Assembly (NCBI GenBank): GCA_013397455.1
Contig: VYZB01000117.1
Location: forward strand, 1,894,055-1,958,054
From: Crotophaga sulcirostris
Taxonomy: Eukaryota > Chordata > Aves > Cuculiformes > Crotophagidae
Direction: 5' to 3'
Length of the DNA stretch: 64,000 nt
Of this stretch, positions 49,701 through 60,780 are shown one piece after another. Below the pieces are notes generated by a model. That model made no database searches and was not told the DNA's origin. It saw nothing but the letters and a program-made list of their open reading frames with translations. Position 1 is the first letter of the stretch. Every line of letters begins with the position of its first letter. Both the position numbers and the translations under genes were made by a program.

Positions 49701-52101
49701 AAGCATTTTGCCACAGGCACTGCAGGGACACTAAAAGGACAAGTTTCACCATTTTTGTATTTCTACTCAGCGTTTACACACTTGTTAGAATAGGCAAAGA
49801 ATATAATTTGTTGTGAATAACAGCTTTCACCTTCAGAAAAAAAAGTATCACTACACAGCACAGTTCTTTTCTATAGATCAATTTTTACGCCGCCATTAAT
49901 GTATGAAAGCTTGAGGGCTTTCAGCTATCCAGAGCAGGGCCCCTGCTTAAGTTTCTCTTTGAATGTCAGTTCCTGACAGGCAAATCAAGAATGGAGGACT
50001 TGATGCAATGCGATATTGTGTACAGGTCAGAGGAGAAGCAAGAGAAGTACACGGTCCACTGAAACCACACCTTGTCAATCTGGCTGTCACGTAATTTTGA
50101 AAAAAAAAAAAAAAACACCAAAAAACTAGCCAGCATCAGACTCTTTCAAAAATTCATTGAGATCTTCTTTTTTGCTCTTTGAACTCTGCAGGAATCATCT
50201 TCAAGCAATAAAATCCCATTGCCTGCCAGAAAGGGGGAAAAAAGTATTCTTTCATACTGCTCATAGCATTGCAACATTTATGAACCACTGTGCTTCAGTT
50301 AAAGCTGCAGCATTCAGCTTTTTCATGAAGCATGATGAGGTTTCCATAAATTGCAGCCACGTTTCTCCTAGAGGGATATGAATAAAGTCTATTTATAGAA
50401 TATGCAGCAAGTGGATGCAGAGCGAAAATATCACTTGTGCCTTCAAAGACTAAATTAGCAAGTTTCTATATCCTGGACTCCATAATGTTGTCCATAAGCT
50501 TTTTTTCTCCTTCAAATTTTACACCTTTTGCAGAATCACACACTATCCATGTAAAATTAACTAAACTGCACACAGCTCCAGTACATTTTTTGTACAGGTA
50601 CATAAACACATATGCTAGAAATGCTATAAATACAAATAACTGTGTCTATAAATAGGAACAGCAACAAACACATTTTATAGAGAAAAATGTGAAAGCTGAG
50701 ACAAAAAATATGAGCCTCCTTGAATGGATACCAAGATGATATGAGTAAAGGAACAACTAAATCTTGCAAATACCTAATGTAATTCTCTTTCTCTTGGTCA
50801 CTTTGATTTAGCTGGCAGAAATGGAAATCTGTGCTGCAATGTGACAATCAGAGCTAATATACTAATAGCAGTAATAATTGTTCTTCCAGAATTCATTAAG
50901 TTGTAAAATCTTGTTTTTCCTAGATCAAATATCCATCAGTTCCATGCTTTGTTTTCACTTGCCACACAAAAAAAGCAAAATATTCCTGGACAAGGTGGGT
51001 ACAAATAATTCCAAAATTATTTTTGCATAAAGATTTAAAAGAGGGTACCTACTTGGGAGCCAAAAGTATGCACTTCCATATGCACTTGAGTCTAGCTAAG
51101 AGCTAAGAGGTTGAGTGTACATTGGTTCAGACTAACAGTCAGCAGTGTTTTTAAGTCAGGGATCCAAATACTGCTAATGCTGAACGAAATGAACTACTGC
51201 CTTCAGTAAAAAATTTTAAAAATCCTCTGTTTTGACAAGGCCTGAGGCTGTTAAAAATCCATGTGCCTTTTCTCGCTTGAAATGATATATTAAATTTTCA
51301 GTTGATAAGATGTTCTAGCACAGGTTCTATTATTAAGCCATGCAAAGAGGCATTGGCAATTATTACCAATTTTATTCTAAGCATCAGTACGAAAAAGTAG
51401 CTGGAAGAAGTTATTTGCAAGCAGTTCACTCAGTCTTTCCAGACTGATGTCCTACAGATAAAATATAACCATCTTCCCAAAGAAAATGTGTGAGTTTTCA
51501 GTACTGCAAAAGGTCAACCACTTTCACAAAATTAAGTTCTTGGAAGATATGTTGTTCTTTAGTGGAAAAAACACTAATAAAGTTAGCTCAGCAACAAGCT
51601 TCCAGAAAAGAACTGACTCCTAAAAAAAGTGCTAGAGAAAAATCATTAAAATCTTAATGATGGAGATGCTGATAGGAACCATTCTCAGGGTGCCCAGCTA
51701 AGATATACTGATCTCTGTGCCAAAGAAAGCCCAACACAAGCCCCATTAAAGAAATAGAAAACTTATGCCAAACCTGGATCAGCAAAGGCCATGCATGCGC
51801 AGTGCTGGAGGCAGGCAAACTATCACTTTTCTGTAGTTGCCTGCACATAATTATGTGCCTGCATATCCTTACACACCTGCTGCAATTCTGTACACCATCA
51901 GTAAAACAATACAATTCTATGACGACAGAGAGAAGAGCTAGGTAGGGCTTTGCTGGCTCCCTTCTCTTGCATTGTATGGTTTATTTATATATATTAATAA
52001 ATTCTGTTTGCAATAGTACATATCCCAGAATTCAAGGACAAGAAGAAAAATACAATCATGTATCTCTAAATACCACAACTTTTCCCAATGTGCTCATGCA
52101 A
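46724..52101. other. Long unique AT-rich stretch
   Basis: No recognised interspersed repeat in about 5.4 kb. There are homopurine tracts at 49067-49095 (A14 then GAAGAAAAAAGAAAGG) and 50100-50115 (16 A). The frames at 47962-48165, 48674-48919, 50157-50381, 50437-50655, 50557-50847 and 51654-51914 show no recognised domain. Confidence 0.6.
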
Positions 52102-52345
52102 ATCACAGTATCACAAGGTTGGAAAGGACCTCTGAGATCATAAAGTCCAACCTATAAGCCAACACTAACACCAACCCATCATCTAAACCATGGCACTGAG
52201 TGCCTCATCCAATCTCCTCTTAAACACCTCCAGGGTCGGCGACTCCACCACCTCCCTGGGCAGCGCATTCCCATGGCCAATCACCCTTTCAGTGAAGAAC
52301 TTTTTCCTAACCTCAAGTCTAAACTTCCCCTGACGAAGCTTAAAT
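52102..52345 (-). mobile_element. CR1 LINE fragment, TATCACAG-tailed subfamily (best copy)
   Basis: About 244 bp antisense, the longest of the three copies of this subfamily. The landmarks are ATCACAGTATCACAAGG, TTGGAAAGGACCTCTGAG, ACCATGGCACTGAGTGCC, CTCCAGGGTCGGCGACTCC, GGGCAGCGCATTCCCATGGC, CAGTGAAGAACTTTTTCC and CCCTGACGAAGCTTAAA. Little decay is evident. It lies 90 bp from the next CR1, in the same orientation. Confidence 0.94.
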
Positions 52346-52425
52346 CCAAATCTGGATTACTTTCACATAAATATGCTGACCAGTAGGATAAGCACTAAAT
52401 GCAAATGTATGCCAGTTTGGATTTG

Positions 52426-52435
52426 GGTTTGGTTT
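52426..52435. repeat. Probable CR1 target-site duplication, left copy
   Basis: GGTTTGGTTT abutting the CATAGAATCATAGAATGG end of the CR1 at 52436. The identical decamer lies at 52677-52686. Confidence 0.8.
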
Positions 52436-52676
52436 CATAGAATCATAGAATGGTTTGAGTGGGAAGGGACCTTAAAGATCACCCAGTTCCAAACCCCCAG
52501 ACCATGGGCAGGGATACCTCCCACTGGATCAGGTTGTTCAAAGCCTCATCCAACCTGGCCTTGAACACTTCAACGGATGGGACATTCATGACTTCTCGGT
52601 GCCAGTGCCTCACCACCCTCACAGTAAAAAATTTCTTCCTAATATCTCATCTAAAACTCCCCTCTTTCAGCTTAAA
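52436..52676 (-). mobile_element. CR1 LINE fragment with target-site duplication
   Basis: About 241 bp antisense, starting exactly at a tail unit (CATAGAAT). It continues through GGGAAGGGACCTTAAAGATC, CATGGGCAGGGATACCTCCC, CAACCTGGCCTTGAACAC and CAGTGCCTCACCACCCTCAC, truncated after TTTCAGCTTAAA. Both ends abut the decamer GGTTTGGTTT, which fixes the insertion boundaries. About 9 bp around GGGCAACCT are missing after ACTTCTC (about 52597), as in the copy at 4465. Confidence 0.95.
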
Positions 52677-52686
52677 GGTTTGGTTT
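52677..52686. repeat. Probable CR1 target-site duplication, right copy
   Basis: GGTTTGGTTT following the 5'-truncated end of the CR1, identical to 52426-52435. Confidence 0.8.
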
Positions 52687-55600
52687 GTTTTTTAGAAAGA
52701 AAGATCATGTTACCACATTTCAAAGATGATGCCATATATTTTAACCAGATCAAATGAAATGCTGAGATGCTAAGCCAGTAGTCAAAAATTTAAATACATA
52801 TTCTTTTAAAAGAAAACATGACATGAAGAGAAAACAGTTATCTACCAACAAGGTTTTCTACGTTAATCTTGCACCTTGTTAACATCTTAACTAAGGCAAT
52901 AGATTCAGGGCTCCCATTCTAGTAAAGCTATTTAACTTTCACAACTTGTTTTCCTTTTCCTCATCTAAACCCTGTGTCCTTCATCTCACTGATTCTAAAT
53001 ATAATTAATGTAATTACTGAAGAAAAATTACAGTGCATGTAAGAGGCCTTTGCAGCTATTTATAAGCATGTTAACCAGAAGACAGAGTTGGGGTGGAAGC
53101 CCACAGTCCAATCTGCCACTAACTCATGGGCTGACCTTGGGGAAGATACAGAACAGTGATGATAACACCACACACCTGGCCTCACTTGGTATTTCTTTCC
53201 AATATTAAGATTGGTCCTTCTCTGAGTGAGGTCTGGACCAGACAGTGGCACAGATCCAGTCCAGTATTGATTCCACACCGTACTGTTAACTGCTTTTCCA
53301 CTTCTTTAAAACTGTCATAGCTTACAATAGTCCTTTCAACCAAAGCAAACAAAACCCATGTATCCAAAGTATCACAAAAAATTTGCAATAAAGTTGGAAG
53401 ATAAAACCTGATTTTCTGACACCTGGACTTCAAGATTTTTCATAAGTTTATTTCTTCCTTCTCAGTCCACTTTGCTTTAGTGCCTCCACCTTTAAATTTT
53501 GTATTCTGAAACTATGGAGTTTTGGTATTTAAGTGCATTTGAAAAGCACTTCAAAAGTGAAATGAACTGGAAGTGTTTTCATAATTTAAAAATATCTATT
53601 AAAATTTTAATACATGGCATTTACGTTTGTCTTTTTTCCTGTAAATATTGTTCCAAAACATGCAGCAAGAGTGCGAAATGAAAGATGCTTCAGTGCAGTC
53701 TCTACACAACATATAGAAGGAACTAGAAACAGTACAAATACTGAAAAAAAATGTTTCCAGCTGTCATTCCAAACAAAGGTCATACACAAATTACAGCAAT
53801 ATGGACCTCCCCACCCTCCCAGATCATTATGTGGTTACCAAATTTGACTTAAATTCTGTATTTCCAGCCCTCTGGACAAATCAGAAGCATTTACCTTTAT
53901 TTCAGTTGCCAGTCTAACAGTAAGTTTTAACAGAAACCACCTTCTATGAATAATTAATACTACCTTCTCAGTTCAATTTGTGATTATTAAGTCATTATTT
54001 GTTTATTCTCACTGATGATTACTCTGTTTTCCCTTCTCACGTTTAGTCAGGTAACTGTGGAGGAAACTGAAACTCCATCAGATAATCTGCAAATTCTATT
54101 TAGAATTGAGAAATCAGTTCTTAAGAGTTTTGTATTGTAAAATAACTAGCTGAACAGGTGCACAGATCAAAGGATATTCTGCAATGGGCTTTCATATGCA
54201 CAGATACAGATTTGGATTACAAAGTACTCCAGCAGTGGAAGGTCTTAAGGTTGGTACACTGAAGCTCAGAGAGAAGGGCATCGGTCATGAGACACAATTT
54301 TTAATGAGAAGCGCATACAGAAGGTTTGGGATAGGGATGAAGGAGATTTCACTTCCTTAGCAAACTATTTCCTCTCCTTTGGGGACCAGAGGATCTGAGC
54401 CTGCAACGGACAAAGCAATCGAGGCCATCTTCCCACCAGCCATTCAAACCACACTAATGCTACAGAAAACTCTCTGCGTTTCTCACTGGGTCTGTCTTCT
54501 GTAGGACCGGTGTGTTAAATCAGCACAGGAAAGTCCAGCAAGAGGAAAAGCTGGAACAAATTATGTAATAAAAGTGCACAAAGTAATTGAAGAAAGAATC
54601 TGGGGGAAGACTTGGTAGTAAGAGAAGAAAACTTTTTAGAGAGACCAACTCCTTACTTTGACTTAGCTGGCAGCTACACAAACACTAGAGCTGAAATCCG
54701 CAACTGGGAAGAGAAGAATGTACAAACACTACCTCATCTCAGGTCAACTAAAAGTCCTTCCCAAACTTGAGGAAGGTGAAGGAAAGCAGTGGGTTGATGC
54801 ATCAGGAGGACACTAGGAATTTGAAATCCCATCTGAATTTCCTCCGAGCATTGAGACTGAACTGCTAATAAACTGAGCATAGATTTGTGGGTGCTATACC
54901 TGCAATTAAAAATAAAACCTCTTCCTAGAGGTGGTTTCTTGCAATTCCAGGATGAGGAAGATTTTTGGACAGAAATACTGCTGTGATGCTGAGGCAGATA
55001 TTTGGAAGTCTTCACATTCAGAAGGATATAAACCTAATGCCACCTCATTGCCAAGCCAGCCACAGCTAAAGGGAATAATGAAAAAAAGAACTGCTGAAGA
55101 GCCAAATTACAAGTGAAAGAACTACTCTGACACACTGATGGGTAAGTAAAGATACTGGAAATAATTCAGCATAGAGAAACATTTGCTTTGCTTATTAATC
55201 AGGGCTATTGCCAGAAGCAAAATAGAGTCCCGTAGTTTTAGTTTAATTTCAAGACTGGTGTGAAAGTCACAGGTTATTAAACCCTGAATAGGAGACATTG
55301 TTCTGACCAATCATTTTCTAAACTTTATTCACCATCATTCATGCCTAGTGCATTTTAAGCCAGTATCATAAATGAGTCATTCACTGGTTAAACCGGGAGA
55401 CTGCAAGACTGAGCTTCCCACTATATTACTGCCTTATTTTGTAGCCTGAGGCAAAGTAATGATCTTTTCTCAGACTGTCTATATGTAATATGCACATTAT
55501 GCTTCTCACAGGGATGTGATTTGCTCACAGATAATAAGAAACATTTCAGTGTTCTCAGAAAAACAGCACCATAAATTCACAAGAGGTAAGCAACGGAGTG

Positions 55601-56735
55601 AAAACAACTGTCTTCTCATACTAGTGCAGCTGGACAACTTAAAAGTTAAACCAAACTGTTTATCCAGAGATACACTATTCTCTGGTATGAAGCTCTCCAA
55701 GGTTTGAGGGTTTTTTTAATTTAAAAAATCATCAGCTTCCCAAGTCAGCTTCCAGTTTTATAAACATAACATTGGCCAGAAAATAAAAGTCAGAAGTTTA
55801 TCCTGCCCTCAGAGAAAGATACCCATTGACTGTTTCAGGACTTCTAATTCAGAGCCAGAAGGGACGAGATCTTCCACATCATCGCACAAGCCCTCGGAGA
55901 GAGTGGGAATGACAAGACTCAAGCTCTGTCAGTTCAGGAGGACAATACAAGCCAAGAAAAATTAAGGAGATGCTGGAGGGTGTATAGCACAAGCTGAGTT
56001 GGAAAGCTGACATGTGAGAAAGAGTTAAGGAACCAGACAAAATGATCAAGATAGGATTTGCTTCTGCAGTTAATAGAGTTGCTGATTTATTTTGCTAAAA
56101 TGCCACTTGAGCCTTGGTCGGCAATGCAGTTGCAGAGAATGATAACAATATGTTTCTTCAGGTATGCACAATATGAAAGAGAAGCAGTAACAGTTCTGCA
56201 GGAGAATTTTGCAACATTTTCTTCCTATAACTAGTTAGAAACTTGAGATATCTGCTTATGTAGTCATTTTTCTAGCTCATATTTAACTTTGGTTTTAGAT
56301 GCAATGCATGATATCCAAATTAGACATCATCTAGGCTTTGGTTCCCCCATAACATACCTACCATACATTCTCTTTCCATGTTTTTAAGAAACACTTTGAA
56401 TTATTTACTGTAAAGTTCCTAGACTCAGGAAAAGGTGAAAAGTAAAAAGACAAAATTATATTTTCGTCTTCAACTTTTACTCCCTAGGAACAGCTTAATT
56501 ATTTATAGGTCACGCGCACTGGCTGAGGTATTCCCTTCAGAAGTGTCAAGGAAGGATTTTTTTTGGTGTACACTAATGCAATTTGGTAGAAATGTGGTTT
56601 TCCCTGATGAAGTTTTGGCTTATCTATTTATGTATATGTTGAACATATCCAGAGAAAAATTCTCTGAATTAACAAAGTAAATATATTTCTATAGGTAGTT
56701 TACTTAGACTCCTGTAAAGAACAAGCCTGTAGGTG
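52687..56735. other. Unique AT-rich noncoding DNA
   Basis: No recognised repeat in about 4 kb. The overlapping frames at 53060-53433, 53499-53847, 54734-55116, 55506-55707 and 56435-56680 have no domain. Several of these are paired antisense frames typical of chance. Confidence 0.6.
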
Positions 56736-57428
56736 TTGACTTGCTGGAAAGTAGCTCTGTGGAGAAGGACATGGGATTCCTGGTAAACAACAAGCTAACC
56801 ATGAGGCAGCAATATGCCCTTGTGGCCAAGAAGGCCAATGGTATCCGGAGGTGCACCAAGAAGAGTGTGGCCAGCAGGGCGAGGGAGGTTCTCCTCCCCA
56901 TCTACTCTGCCCTAGTGAGGCCCCATCTGGACTCCTGTGTCCAGTTCTGGGCTCCCCAACTCTAGAAAGACAAGGAGATAGTCCAGCAGAAGGCCACGAA
57001 GATAAGGGGACTGGAGCATCTCTCTCATGAGGAAAGGTTGAATGAGCTTGGTCTGTTTAGCCTGGTAAAGAGAAGACTGAGGAGGGGACCTTATCTATGC
57101 TTACACATACCTAATGGGTGTGCGTCAAGCGGATGGGGCCAGACTCATTTCAGTGGTGCTCAGTGACAGGAAAAGGGGCAATGGGCACAAACAGGAACAC
57201 AGTAAGTTCTACCTTAATCTGAGGAAAAATTTATTTCCTGTGAAGGTGACAGAGCACTGGAATCGGCTGCCCAGAGAGGTTGTGGAGTCTCCCTCTCTGG
57301 AGATATTCAATACCTGCCTGGATGCATTTCTGTGCAACCTGCTAAAGGTGAACCTGCTCTAGCAGGGAGGTTGGACTCCATGATCTCCAGAAATTCCTTT
57401 CCACCCTCGACCATTCTGTAATTCTGTG
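56736..57428 (+). mobile_element. Longest CR1 LINE copy, RT C-terminal region
   Basis: About 690 bp in sense orientation. It begins near GTTGACTTGCTGGAAAGTAG and runs through GTCCAGTTCTGGGCTCCCC, CACTGGAATCGGCTGCCCAG and AACCTGCTCTAGCAGG to the tail ATTCTGTAATTCTGTGTA. It encodes two RT pieces: 56741-56965 (KLTMRQQYALVAKKANG, then CVQFWAPQL, ending in a stop) and, in another frame, 57114-57362 ([20 protein letters not shown]). It is therefore inactivated by at least one stop and one frameshift, and it is 5'-truncated. It belongs to the GATCTCCAGA subgroup and is colinear with the nested outer element at 24331-25350. Confidence 0.96.
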
Positions 57429-59346
57429 TATTTATGCAGCGATCAAATTAAATATGTCGACAAACAATCGTAACAGTACATTTTATCACATTATCTACAT
57501 TTCCAGCATGTCAACAGAACACAAGTCAGAATCTTGAACAAAGAGGAAGATTTTGCACTGAGACCTAGTCATTTAATTGACAGCAAGAACAACAAAGTTA
57601 ATTTCCTGGAATGTTTTACCCTTAAGTATCCCGGTTTAGGATCTTGTTAACATAAATCGCACTGGATCCCAAATGTTGAAATGCTATACAGAAGGGAAGG
57701 CAGTCAGACAAGGCTACCTATAGCTCTATTACTCCTTACAAATCTTGAATGACATCCAACTACAAGCAGGAAAACACAGCAAAAACACACTTTAAGACTC
57801 TTTCAGAGACTCATGAGAGCTTTAAACAGAAAATAAAACAAGTCAGGAGCCACTCTTACCATCCACTAGCAGCAAGTCACTAGTTATCCATAAAGTACAT
57901 CCACTTAACAAACAGGACTGGAATCACAAGTCATCCTAACTTTGTACTACAGAGGCAGCATTAGCATCGACAAGACTCGAGCTGAGAAAATTTAAGGGAC
58001 AGGACGATTAAAATGTTAGCCACTGCCTGCAGCTTTATTTGCAATAGCGTTCTCGACATCACTACCATCAAACAACTGCTCCTTCAGACAGAGTCAGACG
58101 CTTCAGACTCTAACACCTAGCACTTTGGTTTAATTTGAACTGGATCTACAGCATAGGCTCTGTATATACAATAAACTGAAGTCACGGATTAGCTCAAGTA
58201 GATAAACTGAACTCTCCAGATACTGCTCTGTACCAGCCAGAAAAGTGCAGTTGAAATGATGAGATCCTTTGATGTACAGACAGTTTTACACAGGTCTCCA
58301 CACATCTCTCAATGCGACTCAATCTTTCTCTAATAACAACCCTTGATATTTCAGTTGTTGCGAGGAGATTGAAACTGAGATTCCTAAACTGAAACTTCAG
58401 TTGTGTCAGGAATCGTTAATCCTTTTATGCAGTAACCAGGAGGCAAATACATTTTGTGATGACAGACTGCAAATAAAAGGACTTGCAGGGCCATCAAACG
58501 CGCCAGAGGCATCACTACAAAATGCAACGTAGGTATATGAGGTCAGAACTAGGTCACATTTCCATATTGCATAAAAATTGCCAAGTTTCAAATTAGAGGC
58601 AATCACGCAGTAAATCTCAAAATGCAACAATAAGAAGATAAAAATTCCCCTGGGTTAACAAACAAATCAAGAAAAGAATATACAAGTCTCAGATACAGCA
58701 AAAAGAACACATAAAACCTCTCTCACAAAAAACATGTACAGAGAACAGTAATTACAGGCAAGTATTTTTGTCTTCACTAAAGATACAGCTTTGACATTTC
58801 CACTCTCTCATGGAAACTATGTATTTAAAGAGAAAATATGAAACCAGTAAAAGGCAACTGTCAATCGCTGCATGTTTGTTGAATCTATGTCAATATAAGG
58901 CCAGCATGTCTACTTTGCAATTATTTTTAACCTATCTCTGCACGTGGAAGAGATCCAGGAGAGAATTTAATGAAAGCAAAGTGGTTTTGTAACTGACTTG
59001 CATTGAATTTAACAAATTTACAGTGAAGTTGAATGTCAATAGATACCAAAGTGTACCAGTCTTCAACTTCATGCCAGAGCACGAACAAGCAGGAGCATTA
59101 GCCCAGCAGACTCCAAAAGAGCTCTTGTTTTTACTAACCAAAGCCCTTGATGGTAAAAAGAAAGAACAACCCCTTTGTTTCTCCCAAGAACACTTGGCTA
59201 ATAAAGCAAAATAGGTAGTTTGTGAACAGCTAACTGAATAAAAGCAACTACAAAAAAAAAGACAGCGTAGCGATTGTAAAATTGTAACAAAGGCAAAACC
59301 ATTAAAGTAATTACAGCTGGTCTAAGCTCAAATAAAAATTAAGTTG
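57429..59346. other. Unique noncoding DNA
   Basis: No recognised repeat in about 1.9 kb apart from the 32-bp segment at 58292-58323 (entered separately). A plus frame at 59023-59214 opens at GTG after an acceptor-like AAATTTACAG. It has some protein-like composition but no domain and a weak pyrimidine tract, so it is not called. Confidence 0.55.
58292..58323. repeat. 32-bp segment also present at 63506-63537
   Basis: AGGTCTCCACACATCTCTCA followed by ATGCGACTCAAT. It matches 63506-63537 at 31 of 32 positions (T versus A at position 22). Its flanks do not match the second copy, so this site may be the donor of a short templated insertion. Confidence 0.9.
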
Positions 59347-59660
59347 AATCACAGAATCACAGAACGGTTTGGGTCTGAAGAGACCGTAAAGATCATCCAG
59401 TTCCAACCCCCCTGCCAGGGGCAGGGATACCTTCTATGGGATCAGGTTGCTCAAAGCTTCATCCAACCTGACCTTGAAGACCTCCAGGGATGAAGCTTCC
59501 ATGACCTCTCTGGGCAACCTGTCTTCCTAATATCCCATCTAAACCTACCCTCTCTCATCTTAAAACCATTCCCCCGCCTCCTGTCCCTGCACTCCCTGAT
59601 AAAGAGCTCCTTTCCAGCTTTTCTTTTGGCCTCCTTTAAGTACTGGAAGGCTGTTATAAG
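59347..59660 (-). mobile_element. CR1 LINE fragment with internal deletion
   Basis: About 314 bp antisense. The tail is AATCACAGAATCACAGAACGG, then AAAGATCATCCAGTTCC, GATCAGGTTGCTCAAAGC, ACCTCTCTGGGCAACCTG and TCTTCCTAATATCCCATC, ending at ACTGGAAGGCTGTTATAAG. About 34 bp present in sister copies (from GCCAGTGCCTCACC to the start of the TTCTTCC block) are missing at 59520/59521. The loss removes the HWN-type RT segment and breaks the frame. Confidence 0.95.
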
Positions 59661-60599
59661 AATTAAAATAGCCTAAGAAAGCAAGAGAGCATGCAGCACA
59701 GACAGCAAATCTACATGGGATTTCATGGTACCAGTGAGTATAAAAAGTATCAAGATTAACTAGGAAAGTTGAGGAAAACTAGAGTGTACATCAGGACTTT
59801 AACAAAACTCTAGCAGCCAAAATTATATGTATTTTCACACAAAATATAATAAATCAATTTAAACACTATTTTATCAGTCTGTGACCCAGAAACTACTCCC
59901 CCCCAAAAAAACTATGACTAGTTCTAGAGGCTATGAAAGCTATAAACAAATAACGGACTAGCTTGCAGTTAAAATTATTGATTATGTGTTTATGTATTTT
60001 TTTATCTTATTCTCTGCTGATTCCTTCTGTAGTCTAGCAGTTATAGAAAGAAACAAAAGTCCTTCATTCTTTCTTTTGAAAACCTTTGTGCTACCAACAA
60101 AATCCCAGGAATTTCCAGTTCTCCCATTATATTAAATCCATCATTGAAGTTCGTAGTTTCTCTTTCATTAAGAAAATGTCTATATACACACATCATGAAG
60201 TTAAGAACTCTATTAGAATAAATTCCTCCATTCCATATAGTATGTGCAAATCTTATTTATGAGCAACAACCTCCCAAGTCAGCGTTAAGCCCCAGATAGC
60301 ATCCTTCTTTTTTCCAAGTCATTCATATTCAAATATAACAAATCAATAAAAACTGAAAAACACCCTGACACCACAGGATCTGAAGCTATGAGGAGCAGAC
60401 ACTAACAGAGGTTTAAAGAGTTTGAGCAGGGATGGGCCAAGCCCTTTGAATAATGTCAGGACAGCTTTTGACAGCCCCTTTTTAAGACATTCTCTTCCAC
60501 GTGAAGATTGGCCATTCAGGCAGGTTTCCTCCTGTGCAATTGAGCCTCTCTCCACCTATCATCCCCGTTCCTCATGGCCTTCCTCAGATTTGTTCCTGG

Positions 60600-60780
60600 G
60601 TTTCTTGTGATGGTAAGCTAAATTAAGAGCTCATCACCTGAGCAAGGAGGAGAAGAAGCTGGGCTCCCTCCTGCCCTTCTCTTCTGCCAACCTCTGGCTC
60701 CACACCTCATGAGCCAGCTGCTCCTTTGCCCCAGCACTCATCACCCCCGTTACAAGGCACACTGATTCTACGCCCAAACC
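60600..60780. other. GC-richer patch of unknown nature
   Basis: The sequence changes abruptly from AT-rich to C/G-rich (for example GAGCAAGGAGGAGAAGAAGC and CTGGGCTCCCTCCTGCCC). It then returns to AT-rich DNA after CTGACTCCCCCTAAAAAAC. There is no open frame of note, no CR1 match and no CpG enrichment. It could be part of a repeat I do not recognise or a conserved element. Confidence 0.35.

Noticed and set aside
59023..59214. Protein-like plus-strand frame after an acceptor-like AAATTTACAG
   Set aside because: Weak pyrimidine tract, GTG start, no recognisable domain and no partner exon. Length within chance.
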